The notes: generated by a model not told the origin, from the letters alone. Shown: positions 42,454 through 51,746, numbered from the stretch's first letter. The stretch is DNA of 51,746 bases from an uncultured Bacteroidota bacterium (GCA_902520835.1 CABYPD010000009.1:1-51746), one strand, 5' to 3'. Program-made: numbers and translations.

Positions 42454-42911
42454 TATTCAAAAATAAGGTTATATTTTGATTTATCCCTCTTAAGATTTAC
42501 TTGATAACAAGACGTTATGTTTTTACAGTTGTGTATTCTAAAAATTAGGTCTTTAATGTTAAATTCCCCTTCCTCTATCTTTAAAAAGAACTCTACTTTT
42601 GGTAATTCTAAAATAAATAGTGAAGAAGTATCCAATTCATTAAACAAAGTTGCTTCGGCATTAAGTTTATTTGAATTTTGTGATCTGTTTGAAAAAAGGA
42701 ACATTTTTGATTTGTATTTGGATGAAATATATTTATATAAGGAAAATTTATAATCAAAATTTTCAAAACATATATCATTTTCTCTTTTAAGAGAAATTTT
42801 TAGTAAATCATTTAACCAATAAGCAACTTTAAATATTTCTGCATTGCTATGAATTGCTAGTAATGTATATTCCTGATCAAAATCATGTAATTTTAACCTG
42901 TGCTTCGCCAT
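42453..42911 (-). CDS. IPExxxVDY-like family protein
   Basis: A 152-residue protein matching by position and length the IPExxxVDY family found next to pyk in Flavobacteriia. The signature is degenerate here (LELPKVEFFLKI in place of IPExxxVDY). The N-terminus MAKHRLKLHDFDQEYTLLAI fits the family. Function is unknown. It sits between fabF and pyk; rnc, which I expect between it and fabF, is missing. Confidence 0.72.
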   Translation of the reverse strand: MAKHRLKLHDFDQEYTLLAIHSNAEIFKVAYWLNDLLKISLKRENDICFENFDYKFSLYKYISSKYKSKMFLFSNRSQNSNKLNAEATLFNELDTSSLFILELPKVEFFLKIEEGEFNIKDLIFRIHNCKNITSCYQVNLKRDKSKYNLIFE

Positions 42912-42924
42912 AATTTAAAGTTGT

Positions 42925-44175
42925 TTAGTCAAACTTTTTTAAAACGACACAAGCATTGTGACCACCAAAACCAAATGTGTTGCTCATAGCATAATTTACT
43001 TCTCTTTTTTGAGATTTATTAAATGTAAAATTAAGTTTGCTATCAATCTCAGGATCATCATTAAAATGATTTATGGTAGGAGGAACAATTCCATGATTTA
43101 TTGAAAGAATGCATGAAATCGCCTCAATCGCTCCAGCCGCACCTAGTAAATGACCTGTCATTGATTTTGTGGAATTTATATTAATATTGTAAGCATGATC
43201 GCCAAAAACCTCTTTGATAGCTTTAGCTTCAGCTTTATCTCCCAGAGGGGTGGATGTTCCATGCATATTTATAGCGTCAATCTTTGACGGGTTAATATTA
43301 GCATCATTTAAACAGTTTTTCATAACTGAAATAGCGCCTTCGCCATCAGGATGTGGGGCAGTCATGTGATATGCGTCCGAAGATAATCCTGCTCCAGCAA
43401 CTTCTGCATAAATTTTAGCCCCTCTTGAAATTGCGTGCTCTAACTCTTCTAATATTAGACAACCACCTCCTTCACCTAAAACAAAACCATCTCTGTCTAA
43501 GTCAAATGGTCTTGAAGCAGTTTTAGGATCATCATTTCTTTTAGACAAGGCTTGTACTGCATTAAAACCACCGATACCTGCTATAGTAACACCTGCTTCT
43601 GATCCACCAGACACAATAATGTCAGAATAGCCTAGCCTAATATAATTTAAAGAATCTATTAATGAATTTGCTGAAGATGCACATGCAGAAACAGTCGCAA
43701 AATTAGGCCCCTTAAATCCATGTCGAATTGAAATTACACCTGGAGCAATATCAGGTATTAACTTTGGAATGAAAAATGGATTAAATCTGGGCGTTCCATC
43801 TCCTTTAGCATAATTGATCATTTCGTTTTGAATTGTTTCAAAACCACCTATACCAGAACCCCAAATTACTCCAATTCTAGATTTATCAATCTTTTCTAAA
43901 TTCAGTTTAGAATCTTTGATTGCTTCATCAGAACATACAATAGCATATTGCGAAAATCTATCTAATTTCCTTGCTTCTTTTCTATCGAAATAATTAAGTG
44001 GATCAAAATTTTTTAACTCACAAGCAAATTGAGTTTTAAACTTAGCGCTATCAAAATAGGTTATCATTTCAGCACCACTTTTTCCAGAGACTAAACCTTC
44101 CCAAAATGAAGGAATGTCATTGCCTATTGGCGTTAGAGCCCCTAACCCAGTAACAACAACACGTTTTAAACCCAT
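42925..44175 (-). CDS. fabF: 3-oxoacyl-[acyl-carrier-protein] synthase II
   Basis: A 416-residue condensing enzyme of type II fatty-acid synthesis. The Cys-His-His triad regions are present: VSACASSANSLID, NMHGTSTPLGD and MTGHLLGAAGAIE. The N-terminal VVVTGLGALTPIGND and C-terminal NTFGFGGHNACVVL are typical. It follows acpP after 9 bases in the same operon. Confidence 0.97.
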   Translation of the reverse strand: MGLKRVVVTGLGALTPIGNDIPSFWEGLVSGKSGAEMITYFDSAKFKTQFACELKNFDPLNYFDRKEARKLDRFSQYAIVCSDEAIKDSKLNLEKIDKSRIGVIWGSGIGGFETIQNEMINYAKGDGTPRFNPFFIPKLIPDIAPGVISIRHGFKGPNFATVSACASSANSLIDSLNYIRLGYSDIIVSGGSEAGVTIAGIGGFNAVQALSKRNDDPKTASRPFDLDRDGFVLGEGGGCLILEELEHAISRGAKIYAEVAGAGLSSDAYHMTAPHPDGEGAISVMKNCLNDANINPSKIDAINMHGTSTPLGDKAEAKAIKEVFGDHAYNININSTKSMTGHLLGAAGAIEAISCILSINHGIVPPTINHFNDDPEIDSKLNFTFNKSQKREVNYAMSNTFGFGGHNACVVLKKFD

Positions 44176-44184
44176 AAAAAATAA

Positions 44185-44415
44185 TTAAGCGCTTTCTATA
44201 TACTTAACTGCTTGACCAACAGTCTCAATTTTTTCAGCTTGATCATCTGGAATTTGAATATCGAATTCTCTTTCGAACTCCATGATCAGCTCAACAGTGT
44301 CTAAAGAGTCTGCGCCTAAATCGTTCGTGAAACTTGCAGTTGGAACAACTTCATTTTCATCAACGCCCAATTTGTCGACGATGATCGCTTTAACTCTTGA
44401 AGAAATATCTGACAT
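44185..44415 (-). CDS. acpP: Acyl carrier protein
   Basis: A 76-residue acidic carrier with the phosphopantetheine serine in [13 protein letters not shown]. The frame is open to 44631, but ATG 44415 ([18 protein letters not shown]) gives the normal ACP length and lies downstream of a -7 element. It is the first gene of the acpP-fabF operon and is divergent from purN. Confidence 0.97.
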   Translation of the reverse strand: MSDISSRVKAIIVDKLGVDENEVVPTASFTNDLGADSLDTVELIMEFEREFDIQIPDDQAEKIETVGQAVKYIESA

Positions 44416-44438
44416 AATACTTGATTTATTGTTGTCGA

Positions 44439-44446
44439 CAAAAATA
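44439..44446 (-). promoter_or_regulatory. -7 promoter element for acpP-fabF
   Basis: On the minus strand this reads TATTTTTG, matching TAnnTTTG, 23 bases before the acpP ATG. The palindrome TTGTCGACAA (44432-44441) overlaps its 3' end and could be an operator. Confidence 0.45.
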
Positions 44447-44515
44447 AAAAACTTTAAATTATAAACTTGTATTTTTAACTTAATTTTAATTTTACTCAGT
44501 AGAATCATAATAAAT

Positions 44516-45076
44516 ATGAAAAATATAGTATTGTTAGCTTCGGGCGGAGGGTCAAGTGTTGAAAATATATTAAGATTCTTTATTGATGATAAAAAAGTTA
44601 TAATTTCAAACGTTTTTTGTAATAATCCCAAAGCAGGGCTTCTTCAAAGACCTTTTCTAAAAAATTACAAATTGAGTATAATTTCTAAATCTCAGCTTAA
44701 TAACGGTATATTTTTAAAAGAATTATTAAAAATTGATCCTGACTTAATAGTTCTTGCTGGTTTTTTACAAAAAATTCCAAAAAAAATAGTTGAAAAATTT
44801 CCAGATAAAATAATTAATATTCATCCTTCTCTCCTTCCTAAGTATGGTGGTAAGGGGATGTATGGGTTAAATGTTCATCGAGAAGTTATAAAAAACAATG
44901 AAAAAAAATCAGGCTTTACAATTCACTATGTTAATGATCACTATGATAAAGGAAGTATAATTTTTCAAAAATCCATACCAGTTGAAACGTTTAATGCACT
45001 TGAACTCTCAAAAAAAATTTTAACTCAAGAACATAAATATTATCCTCAAATTATTAAACAACTTTTAAATGTCTAG
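44516..45076 (+). CDS. purN: Phosphoribosylglycinamide formyltransferase
   Basis: A 186-residue enzyme of purine synthesis transferring a formyl group to GAR. It has the N-terminal [11 protein letters not shown] motif, [17 protein letters not shown] (Asn, His) and [15 protein letters not shown] with the catalytic Asp; the length is normal. Its 3' end overlaps rnhA by 8 bases. Confidence 0.95.
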   Translation: MKNIVLLASGGGSSVENILRFFIDDKKVIISNVFCNNPKAGLLQRPFLKNYKLSIISKSQLNNGIFLKELLKIDPDLIVLAGFLQKIPKKIVEKFPDKIINIHPSLLPKYGGKGMYGLNVHREVIKNNEKKSGFTIHYVNDHYDKGSIIFQKSIPVETFNALELSKKILTQEHKYYPQIIKQLLNV

Positions 45077-45533
45077 CCCTAACATCATAATATATACCGA
45101 TGGCTCATCTAGAGGAAACCCAGGCCCAGGTGGATACGGTATTGTAATGCAAGAACATGATACAGGTTATAAAAAAGAATTTTCGCAGGGCTACAGAAAA
45201 ACCACGAACAATAGAATGGAACTTTTAGCTGTGATAGTTGCTTTGGAGAAAATAAAAAAAGAAAACCAAACAGTTCACGTATATACTGATTCCAAATACG
45301 TAAGTGAATCTGTTGAAAAAAAATGGGTACTAAAGTGGGAGAAAGCAGGCTTTAAAAATAAAAAAAATCAAGACTTATGGGTTCGGTTTTTAAAGAGTTA
45401 CAGAAACCATAGTGTTCAATTTTTTTGGGTTAAAGGCCACAATAATAATACTAAAAATGAAAGATGTGATTTTTTGGCTGTTGAAGCTTCACGTAAATTA
45501 AACCTACTAATTGATTATGAATATGAAAATTAA
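45069..45533 (+). CDS. rnhA: Ribonuclease HI
   Basis: A 154-residue RNase H1 cutting RNA in RNA-DNA hybrids. The active-site residues are visible: Asp in IYTDGSSRGNPGPGG, Glu in TTNNRMELLAVIVAL, Asp in VYTDSKYV and Asp in NERCDFLA after the conserved VKGHNNN. It overlaps purN and is transcribed with it. Confidence 0.95.
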   Translation: MSSPNIIIYTDGSSRGNPGPGGYGIVMQEHDTGYKKEFSQGYRKTTNNRMELLAVIVALEKIKKENQTVHVYTDSKYVSESVEKKWVLKWEKAGFKNKKNQDLWVRFLKSYRNHSVQFFWVKGHNNNTKNERCDFLAVEASRKLNLLIDYEYEN

Positions 45534-45668
45534 ATTATTGAATGTTTTTTCTTTAAATTTTTTTAACTGAACTTAGATGTGTAAAAAATCAAAGCATTAA
45601 ATACTTAATTGTAGCTTAATAATGAATTTCTATGTAAGCAGTTTATATATTCTTATCAAATAAATTAT

Positions 45669-46673
45669 ATGAAAACAAATTTTTTTTATTTATTAGTATT
45701 TTTATTAATCTTTAGTTGTACTACTGACGAAGACGATTTTCTTAGTCCTGATCCTGACTTAATTTTTGTTGCAAACGAAGGGAAGTTTGGAACCACTACG
45801 GGCTCGGTTAGTGTTATTAATTCTCAAGGTGTTATGCAAACAATTTCTGGAATTGGAGATGTTGTTCAATCTTTAAAGGTTTTTCAAAACAAGTTATTTG
45901 TTATAAGTAATAATTCTCATAAAATCAATATTTATGAGATAACCGAAGACGGGCTGCTTTTGCCTGGAATTGAGATTGAAACAAATAACTCTTCACCAAG
46001 AGAGATGGCCATAATGAATAATAGATTATATTTTACAAATTGGAACTCTCAAGACATTAAAGTCTTAAATCTTTCAACTTATAGTATTGAAAACTCAATT
46101 CCAGTTGATGGTTTACCTGAATCCATAATTAGTGATGGACAGAACCTGTATGTAGGAATAATTATGAATAAAGATTACTCGGACGCTAGTAATGTTTTAA
46201 AAGTTTCACCTTCATCAAATCAAATTCTTGAAATATTCGATGTTGGTAAGGGCCCAACATCACTGCTCAAATATAATGGTGATATTTATGTTGCAAGAAC
46301 ATTTTATGATTCGTCATGGAATGCATACTATGGTACATCAAAAATTACTAATGACCTTATCGATGATATTACTAAAATTGATTATGGAAATGGAATAGTT
46401 TGTGGAGGGTCTGTAAATATGTTTTTTGATAGACCATACAGAAGTCATGATGGAGGAATTGCAAAATTAAACACAGACTTAAGTATAGATTTTGAATCTC
46501 AGATTGGAAACTATGCCCCTTCAAATGTATACACTGTTAAAACTTTGAGAGATAAAGTTTATATTGGAACTACGGATGGATTTTTAAAAATTATTGACTC
46601 AAATAGTAATGAGATAAAAAGTTTAAGTGTAGGAGATTTTCCTGGTGATATAGAGTTTTGGTATAAAAATTAA
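45669..46673 (+). CDS. YncE-like beta-propeller lipoprotein (DUF5074 type)
   Basis: A 334-residue predicted lipoprotein (lipobox cysteine 17, signal ending LIFSC). The body is made of repeated short strands of a beta-propeller (DLIFVANEGKFGTTTGSVSVI, NNSHKINIYEI, NWNSQDIKVLNLS and PVDGLPESIISDG). Relatives are annotated as YncE family or DUF5074 proteins, sometimes near cobalamin or TonB-dependent uptake genes; no receptor is adjacent here. Its role is unknown. Confidence 0.82.
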   Translation: MKTNFFYLLVFLLIFSCTTDEDDFLSPDPDLIFVANEGKFGTTTGSVSVINSQGVMQTISGIGDVVQSLKVFQNKLFVISNNSHKINIYEITEDGLLLPGIEIETNNSSPREMAIMNNRLYFTNWNSQDIKVLNLSTYSIENSIPVDGLPESIISDGQNLYVGIIMNKDYSDASNVLKVSPSSNQILEIFDVGKGPTSLLKYNGDIYVARTFYDSSWNAYYGTSKITNDLIDDITKIDYGNGIVCGGSVNMFFDRPYRSHDGGIAKLNTDLSIDFESQIGNYAPSNVYTVKTLRDKVYIGTTDGFLKIIDSNSNEIKSLSVGDFPGDIEFWYKN

Positions 46674-46675
46674 AT

Positions 46676-47584
46676 ATGAAAAAAATATTAATTACAGGAA
46701 CTGTTGCATTTGATGAAATTGAAACTTCAAAAGGCAGCTCTGGAAAAGTGATTGGAGGTGCAGGAACTTATATAGGTTTAGCATCAAGTTTATTTTCTAA
46801 TAGACTTGCTATAGTTTCAATTATTGGTGATGACTTCCCTAAAAACGAGATTAAATTCTTAAATGATAGAGAAATAAATACTGATATGATTCAAATTGTA
46901 GCTGGAGAAAAAACTTTTTATTGGAAAGGGAAATATCATGAAAATATGATTGGTAGAGATACATTAGTCACTGAATTAAATGTTTTAGAGAAATTTAATC
47001 CTAAAGTTAATACTGAATTTTCTGATTCAGAAATCATATTACTTGGCAACTTGCATCCTGTAGTTCAGAATTCTGTCATTAGCCAATCGACAAATCCAGA
47101 AAGGTTTATTATTCTTGACACTATGAATTTCTGGATGGATAATGCACTTGATGAACTTAAAGATGTAATTAGAAAAGTTAATTTGATAATAATTAACGAT
47201 GAAGAAGCTCAACAATTAACGAGTGAGGCTAATATTTTTATTGCTGGTGAAAAAATTTTAAAAATGGGGCCTCAAAAAGTTATAATAAAAAAAGGCGAAC
47301 ATGGTTCGGTGTATTTGGATAATTTTCAAAAATACATAATTCCAGCATATCCAGTAACTAGCCTTATTGACCCTACTGGAGCTGGAGATTCATTTGCCGG
47401 AGGAATTGCAGGATCATTATCAAATAAATCAGAAATTGGAATTAAAGAAATTAAAGAAGCTATGATTTTTGGAACACTTACGGCTTCGTTTTGCGTTGAG
47501 AACTTTGGAGTTGAAGGATTAAGAAACTTAGATTACGAAAAACTTTCAAAAAGATTAAAAATTTTCAAATCTTATTTGACATAG
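46676..47584 (+). CDS. PfkB family carbohydrate/nucleoside kinase
   Basis: A 302-residue ribokinase-like kinase. The ATP/anion-hole motif DPTGAGDSFAGGIAG with the catalytic Asp is near the C-terminus; the N-terminal GGAGTYIGLASSLF and SIIGDDFP fit substrate binding. The substrate is unknown. It starts 3 bases after the YncE-like gene and is followed by the PurF-like gene, an order I recall from other Flavobacteriia. Confidence 0.9.
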   Translation: MKKILITGTVAFDEIETSKGSSGKVIGGAGTYIGLASSLFSNRLAIVSIIGDDFPKNEIKFLNDREINTDMIQIVAGEKTFYWKGKYHENMIGRDTLVTELNVLEKFNPKVNTEFSDSEIILLGNLHPVVQNSVISQSTNPERFIILDTMNFWMDNALDELKDVIRKVNLIIINDEEAQQLTSEANIFIAGEKILKMGPQKVIIKKGEHGSVYLDNFQKYIIPAYPVTSLIDPTGAGDSFAGGIAGSLSNKSEIGIKEIKEAMIFGTLTASFCVENFGVEGLRNLDYEKLSKRLKIFKSYLT

Positions 47585-47620
47585 ATTTCGTAACAATTTC
47601 GTTATTTTGTTTTATAAACA

Positions 47621-49519
47621 ATGAGCGACCACATAAATCATGAATGCGGATTAGCACTAATTAGGCTGCTCAAACCACTTGAATTTTATAAAAAAAAGTA
47701 TGGAACTAACAGTTATGGCTTAAATAAGCTATACCTGATGCTTGAAAAACAACATAACAGAGGACAAGATGGTGCCGGTTTTGCTAGCGTCAAGTTAAAT
47801 ACTGAACCTGGTCAAAGATTTTTACACCGAGAGAGATCTGCTAATCAAAACCCCATTCAAGAAATATTTGATATCTCGAATAAAAGAATTGCTGAGGAAA
47901 TAAATAATAACCCCTCCTTAAAAGATAATCTTGAACTTCAAAAAAAGGAAATTCCACATATTTCAGAAGTTTTTTTAGGACATGTTAGATATGGAACTTT
48001 TGGTAAAAACAGTAAAGATGCTGTTCATCCTTTTTTAAGACAGAATAATTGGATGCATAGAAATTTAATTGTTGCTGGAAATTTCAACATGACCAACAAC
48101 AAGGAATTGTTTGACAACTTAGTTCTTTTAGGTCAGCATCCAAAAGAAATGTCAGATACTGTTACGGTCATGGAAAAAATAGGACATTTTTTAGATAATG
48201 AAGTTGCAAAAATATATAGGGATTTAAAAAAAGAGAATGTTTCGAAAATTGACGCATCTCCAATTATTGAAGAATCGTTAGATATTCCAAGAATTTTAAG
48301 CAAAGCATCTCAAGACTGGGATGGAGGCTTCACTATTGGTGGTATGTTGGGCCATGGTGACGCCTTTGTTATTCGTGATCCAGCTGGGATCAGACCAGCT
48401 TTTTATTATGTTAGTGAAGAAGTTGTTGTAGTTGCTTCAGAGAGACCTGTAATTCAAACAGTCTTTAATACTTCTTTTGATGAAATAAAAGAAGTTAACC
48501 CAGGAGATTGCATAGTAATTAAAAAGAATGGGAAAATTCAAACTAAAAACGTTATTAAACCTGTTGAAAAAAAATCTTGCTCATTTGAAAGAATTTATTT
48601 CTCTAGAGGAAGTGATAAAGAAATTTACAATGAAAGAAAAAAACTAGGAAGTTTATTATTCCCTCAAATATTAAAAGCAATAAACAATGATCTTCAAAAC
48701 ACGGTATTTTCATACATACCTAATACAGCTGAAGTTTCATTTTACGGCATGGTTCAACAAGCGCAGGATTTTATGAATAAACACGCTGAGAAAAAAATAC
48801 TGAATGAAGGAGACAAAATATCTGAAGAAAAACTTCGAGAGCTTTTAGCTTTAAGGCCAAGAATTGAAAAAGTTGCAATTAAAGACGCCAAGCTAAGAAC
48901 TTTTATTACTGATGATTCAAACAGAGATGAACTTGTAAGGCACGTTTATGATATCACATACGGTTCCATTAAAAAATCGGATAATCTAGTAATTATAGAT
49001 GATAGTATTGTAAGAGGAACGACACTACAAAAAAGTATTATTAAAATGCTTGACAGGCTTTGCCCAAAAAAAATAATAATTGTTTCAAGCGCTCCACAAA
49101 TCAGGTATCCTGATTGTTATGGAATAGATATGGCAAAAATGACAGATCTTATTGCTTTTAGAGCCGCAATTGAGTTAGTTAAAGAAAATGATAAAGAAGA
49201 GTTAATTCATGAAGTATATAAACAGTGTGTTTTAGAAAACAAAAAACCTGTAAACAAGATTAAAAACATAGTTAAAAAGATTTACTCCTCTTACTCTGAT
49301 GATCAGATTAGTAATAAAATTTCATCAATGTTAAAAGAAGACGATATAAATGCTGAAGTTGATGTTGTTTTTCAATCTATTGAAAATCTTCATAAAGCGT
49401 GCCCGAATAATTTGGGTGATTGGTATTTTTCTGGAGAATACCCTACACCAGGGGGCAACAAAGTTGTAAATAAAGCCTTTATTAATTATTATGAGGGATC
49501 TAGCTCAAGAGCCTATTAA
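47621..49519 (+). CDS. Amidophosphoribosyltransferase (long PurF-like)
   Basis: A 632-residue class II glutamine amidotransferase fused to a phosphoribosyltransferase. The catalytic cysteine is C9 ([10 protein letters not shown]), so an 8-residue propeptide would have to be removed. Next come [13 protein letters not shown] and HVRYGTFG. The PRPP-binding loop is [12 protein letters not shown]. It is longer than usual PurF (about 500), a form I recall from Bacteroidota. It converts PRPP and glutamine to phosphoribosylamine, or a related reaction. It overlaps the convergent SOD gene by 4 bases. Confidence 0.88.
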   Translation: MSDHINHECGLALIRLLKPLEFYKKKYGTNSYGLNKLYLMLEKQHNRGQDGAGFASVKLNTEPGQRFLHRERSANQNPIQEIFDISNKRIAEEINNNPSLKDNLELQKKEIPHISEVFLGHVRYGTFGKNSKDAVHPFLRQNNWMHRNLIVAGNFNMTNNKELFDNLVLLGQHPKEMSDTVTVMEKIGHFLDNEVAKIYRDLKKENVSKIDASPIIEESLDIPRILSKASQDWDGGFTIGGMLGHGDAFVIRDPAGIRPAFYYVSEEVVVVASERPVIQTVFNTSFDEIKEVNPGDCIVIKKNGKIQTKNVIKPVEKKSCSFERIYFSRGSDKEIYNERKKLGSLLFPQILKAINNDLQNTVFSYIPNTAEVSFYGMVQQAQDFMNKHAEKKILNEGDKISEEKLRELLALRPRIEKVAIKDAKLRTFITDDSNRDELVRHVYDITYGSIKKSDNLVIIDDSIVRGTTLQKSIIKMLDRLCPKKIIIVSSAPQIRYPDCYGIDMAKMTDLIAFRAAIELVKENDKEELIHEVYKQCVLENKKPVNKIKNIVKKIYSSYSDDQISNKISSMLKEDDINAEVDVVFQSIENLHKACPNNLGDWYFSGEYPTPGGNKVVNKAFINYYEGSSSRAY

Positions 49520-50127
49520 CTTAATGCATTAATAAGGTTTTCTTCAACTTTTGCCCAATCTACTACATTAAAAAAAGCTTCAATGTAATCTGGTCTCCTA
49601 TTTTGATAATTAAGGTAATATGCATGTTCCCAAACATCAATTCCTAATATTGGATATCCATCACACCCAACACCGTCCATTAGTGGATTGTCTTGATTAG
49701 CGGTTGAACATATTTCAAGCGAGCCATCTTTTTTCACACAAAGCCAAGCCCAACCAGAACCGAATCTTGTGCCTGCAGCAGTAGTAAAATTTGATTTAAA
49801 ATCTTCAAATGACCCAAAAGAATTTAAAATAGCATCGTAAATTTTTCCTGAGGGACTCCCACCGCCGTTTGGACTCATTATTTCCCAAAAAAGACAATGA
49901 TTATAGTATCCTCCGCCATTATTCCTAATTGCGTTATTATTCATATCCATTTCAGATAATATAATTTCTATATTTTTACCTTCAAGTTCAGTTCCTTCAA
50001 TTGCTGCATTTAATTTAGAGGTATATCCGGCATGGTGTTTTCCATGATGAATTTGCATAGTTTTAGTATCAATGTGTGGCTCTAACGCGTCAAAGCCATA
50101 ATTTAAGTCGGGTAATTGGAAACTCAT
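49516..50127 (-). CDS. Superoxide dismutase (Fe/Mn family)
   Basis: A 203-residue Fe/Mn superoxide dismutase. Metal-ligand regions are visible: [27 protein letters not shown], and [19 protein letters not shown] with Asp and His ligands. [13 protein letters not shown] is typical of the family. The metal (Fe or Mn) cannot be told with confidence. No signal peptide is present, so it is cytoplasmic. Confidence 0.95.
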   Translation of the reverse strand: MSFQLPDLNYGFDALEPHIDTKTMQIHHGKHHAGYTSKLNAAIEGTELEGKNIEIILSEMDMNNNAIRNNGGGYYNHCLFWEIMSPNGGGSPSGKIYDAILNSFGSFEDFKSNFTTAAGTRFGSGWAWLCVKKDGSLEICSTANQDNPLMDGVGCDGYPILGIDVWEHAYYLNYQNRRPDYIEAFFNVVDWAKVEENLINALS

Positions 50128-50189
50128 AGTATTTATTATAATTTAATACATAAAATTAAACAATTACTTTTTATTATAATCTAAAAAAT

Positions 50190-51746
50190 TTGGACACTAA
50201 TTTTAAAATCATCAACGCAAGTGCGGGATCAGGTAAAACTTTTACTTTGGTTTTAAATATTTTAAAAGAGTTTTTTATAAACGGAGAAGATTTTTATAAA
50301 AAAATACTAGCATTAACGTTTACTAATAATGCCGCTAATGAAATGAAAAAAAGGATATTAGATGAATTAATTTTAATATCAGAAAATCCAAGTTCTTCTA
50401 AAATTTTTTCATTAATTAAAAATGATATCAAATTGTCTGACAACGCTGCTTCTTTAAAGGCAAAAAGAATTTCAAATAAAATATTACATAACTTTTCCTT
50501 CTTTCAAGTTGGCACTATTGATAAGTTTAACCATAGAATAATACGTGCTTTTTCACAGGAATTATCATTATCAGGTGATTTCGATTTAATTATCGACCAA
50601 GATGAATACATAGAAAAATTGATCGATGAATTTTTAGATAATCTAGATGAAAAATCTTTTTTAACAGAGGTTCTATCAATTTTTTCAATTCAAAAAATCG
50701 AAAATAATAATTCATGGGATATAAGTTATGATTTGTCAAAATTGATGAATTTGATTATGAGTGAATCAAACTTTGAATTTATTTCAGAAGCGAAAGAGCT
50801 TGATAAGAAAAGCTATTTAATATTCAAAAAATACTTGGATATTAAGATATATAATTTAAAAAATAAATACATTTCACTAGCTACTGAGTTGCTTAATTCA
50901 TGTAAAGGTGTATCTCCTGATTACAGTAACTTCACTCGACAAGCACTTCCAAAATTTTTAATGGATATTATAAAAGGAGAAATTGAAAGAAAAAAAATAG
51001 AAGGAATCATAAAAAGAGTTGATACCAATACCATTTTGAGGAAAGGCGCTGTTGAAGAAAACATAGAGTTTTTAAAAAACTCTGAGTCAATATTGTTAAA
51101 AATTACTGATTATTTAAATAAATTAATAGTTTATGAAAGTATTAAGACAAATAACACCCAAAACCATATTATTCAAGAAATAAAAAACTTTTCATTAAGT
51201 TATCAAACTAAAAATAATATTCTTTTAATTTCTGAATTTAATAATATCATCTCTGAAAATATTGCTGATCAACCAGCACCATATATTTATGAAAAATTAG
51301 GCAACAGGTTTAATAATTACTTTATTGATGAATTCCAAGACACATCTGAACTACAATGGAAAAATATAATTCCTTTGACTTCACATGCAATTGAAGGAGT
51401 TGATATTAATGACTCACCAGGAAGTCTACTTTTAGTTGGTGATCCAAAGCAATCTTTATATCAGTGGAGAGGCGCTAGTCCACAAATTTTTAAATCTTTA
51501 ATAGAAAAAGAAACCCCCTTTTTCATACAGCCTACAATTTATACTCTTGAAAAAAACTTTAGAAGCTCAAAGTTTGTAGTAGAGTTTAACAACAGTTTTT
51601 TTTCATTCTTAATGGATAAAATTAAAATCGATCAAGTCCACCAAACATTCAATTCTTTTCAACAAAAACACACGAAATCAAATACTGGTCAAGTTTCAGT
51701 TTCATTTATTGATAAAAGCACAAAAGATGAATATAGGTCATCAACT
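50190..51746 (+). CDS. UvrD/AddA-type helicase-nuclease, 3' truncated
   Basis: A TTG at 50190 opens a frame that stays open to the window end (519 codons), so the C-terminus is missing. Superfamily 1A helicase motifs are clear: Walker A NASAGSGKTFTLVL near the start, LALTFTNNAANEMKKRI (motif Ia), FIDEFQDTSELQW (motif II), LLVGDPKQSLYQWRGA (motif III) and LEKNFRSS (motif IV). It resembles the AddA/RecB beta-type exonuclease helicases of double-strand-break repair. The nuclease domain, if present, lies beyond the window. No Shine-Dalgarno sequence is seen. Confidence 0.9.
   Translation, partial: MDTNFKIINASAGSGKTFTLVLNILKEFFINGEDFYKKILALTFTNNAANEMKKRILDELILISENPSSSKIFSLIKNDIKLSDNAASLKAKRISNKILHNFSFFQVGTIDKFNHRIIRAFSQELSLSGDFDLIIDQDEYIEKLIDEFLDNLDEKSFLTEVLSIFSIQKIENNNSWDISYDLSKLMNLIMSESNFEFISEAKELDKKSYLIFKKYLDIKIYNLKNKYISLATELLNSCKGVSPDYSNFTRQALPKFLMDIIKGEIERKKIEGIIKRVDTNTILRKGAVEENIEFLKNSESILLKITDYLNKLIVYESIKTNNTQNHIIQEIKNFSLSYQTKNNILLISEFNNIISENIADQPAPYIYEKLGNRFNNYFIDEFQDTSELQWKNIIPLTSHAIEGVDINDSPGSLLLVGDPKQSLYQWRGASPQIFKSLIEKETPFFIQPTIYTLEKNFRSSKFVVEFNNSFFSFLMDKIKIDQVHQTFNSFQQKHTKSNTGQVSVSFIDKSTKDEYRSST

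Noticed and set aside
44416-44631. Long acyl carrier protein start
   Set aside because: It would add 72 unrelated residues running through the promoter and the divergent purN start; ACP is normally about 76 residues.

Overview
The window looks like a chromosome segment from a marine-type member of the Bacteroidota, class Flavobacteriia. The basis is a strongly AT-rich, tightly packed gene set with family markers largely confined to Bacteroidota: a T9SS type A sorting domain, DUF4837, an IPExxxVDY-like protein, the GH3/M23/TatA neighbourhood, a 632-residue PurF-like protein, and promoters of the Bacteroidota form TAnnTTTG with no Shine-Dalgarno sequences. Many genes use TTG or GTG starts. Intergenic gaps are short, and several convergent genes overlap by a few bases at TTAA. 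I saw no insertion sequence, prophage, CRISPR array or rRNA.

Layout. (1) Positions 1-4397 look like the edge of a surface-polysaccharide region: the 3' part of a NusG-like antiterminator, a WecA/MraY-family sugar-phosphate transferase, and two paralogous single-pass membrane proteins (periplasmic Kelch-like propeller, TM helix, cytoplasmic domain that may bind DNA) on either side of it. (2) Positions 4394-11215 hold a GH3-family enzyme, an M23 peptidase, tatA, a DUF4837 lipoprotein, pgk, holB and a methyltransferase. (3) Positions 11218-19555 hold mnmG and ybeY, an AlkB-type alkane hydroxylase, gltX, a small membrane protein, an SPFH protein, glnS, folB and tRNA-Cys. Two parS-like ParB sites flank mnmG, each inside a neighbouring coding sequence. 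(4) Positions 19585-24340 hold a LysE transporter, an alpha/beta hydrolase, RNase R, a 374-bp AT-rich gap, rpiB and an ElaA-type acetyltransferase. (5) Positions 24346-27092 are a four-gene secreted/outer-membrane cassette: a T9SS cargo, a beta-barrel with an apparent frameshift in its signal peptide, a collagen-like fibre protein and a small exported protein. (6) Positions 27188-38408 hold sppA, a mini zinc-ribbon protein, rnpA, an M1 peptidase, a metallo-hydrolase, an APC-USP permease, a Sco/MORN/YHYH lipoprotein trio and lepA. (7) Positions 38490-51746 hold dusB, a LolC/E-like permease, rbfA, pyk, an IPExxxVDY-like gene, fabF and acpP. These are followed by purN, rnhA, a YncE-like lipoprotein, a PfkB kinase, a PurF-like amidotransferase, superoxide dismutase and the start of an AddA/UvrD-type nuclease-helicase.

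Most genes are housekeeping functions: translation and tRNA modification, glycolysis, fatty-acid and purine synthesis, and the cell envelope. The most unusual points are the Kelch-TM-regulator pair around wecA, the two parS-like sites at mnmG, the run of start codons placed a few bases after promoter -7 elements (very short or absent leaders), the absence of rnc from its expected place beside fabF, and the frameshifted outer-membrane gene in the fibre cassette. All family assignments were made by reading the sequence, without database searches.
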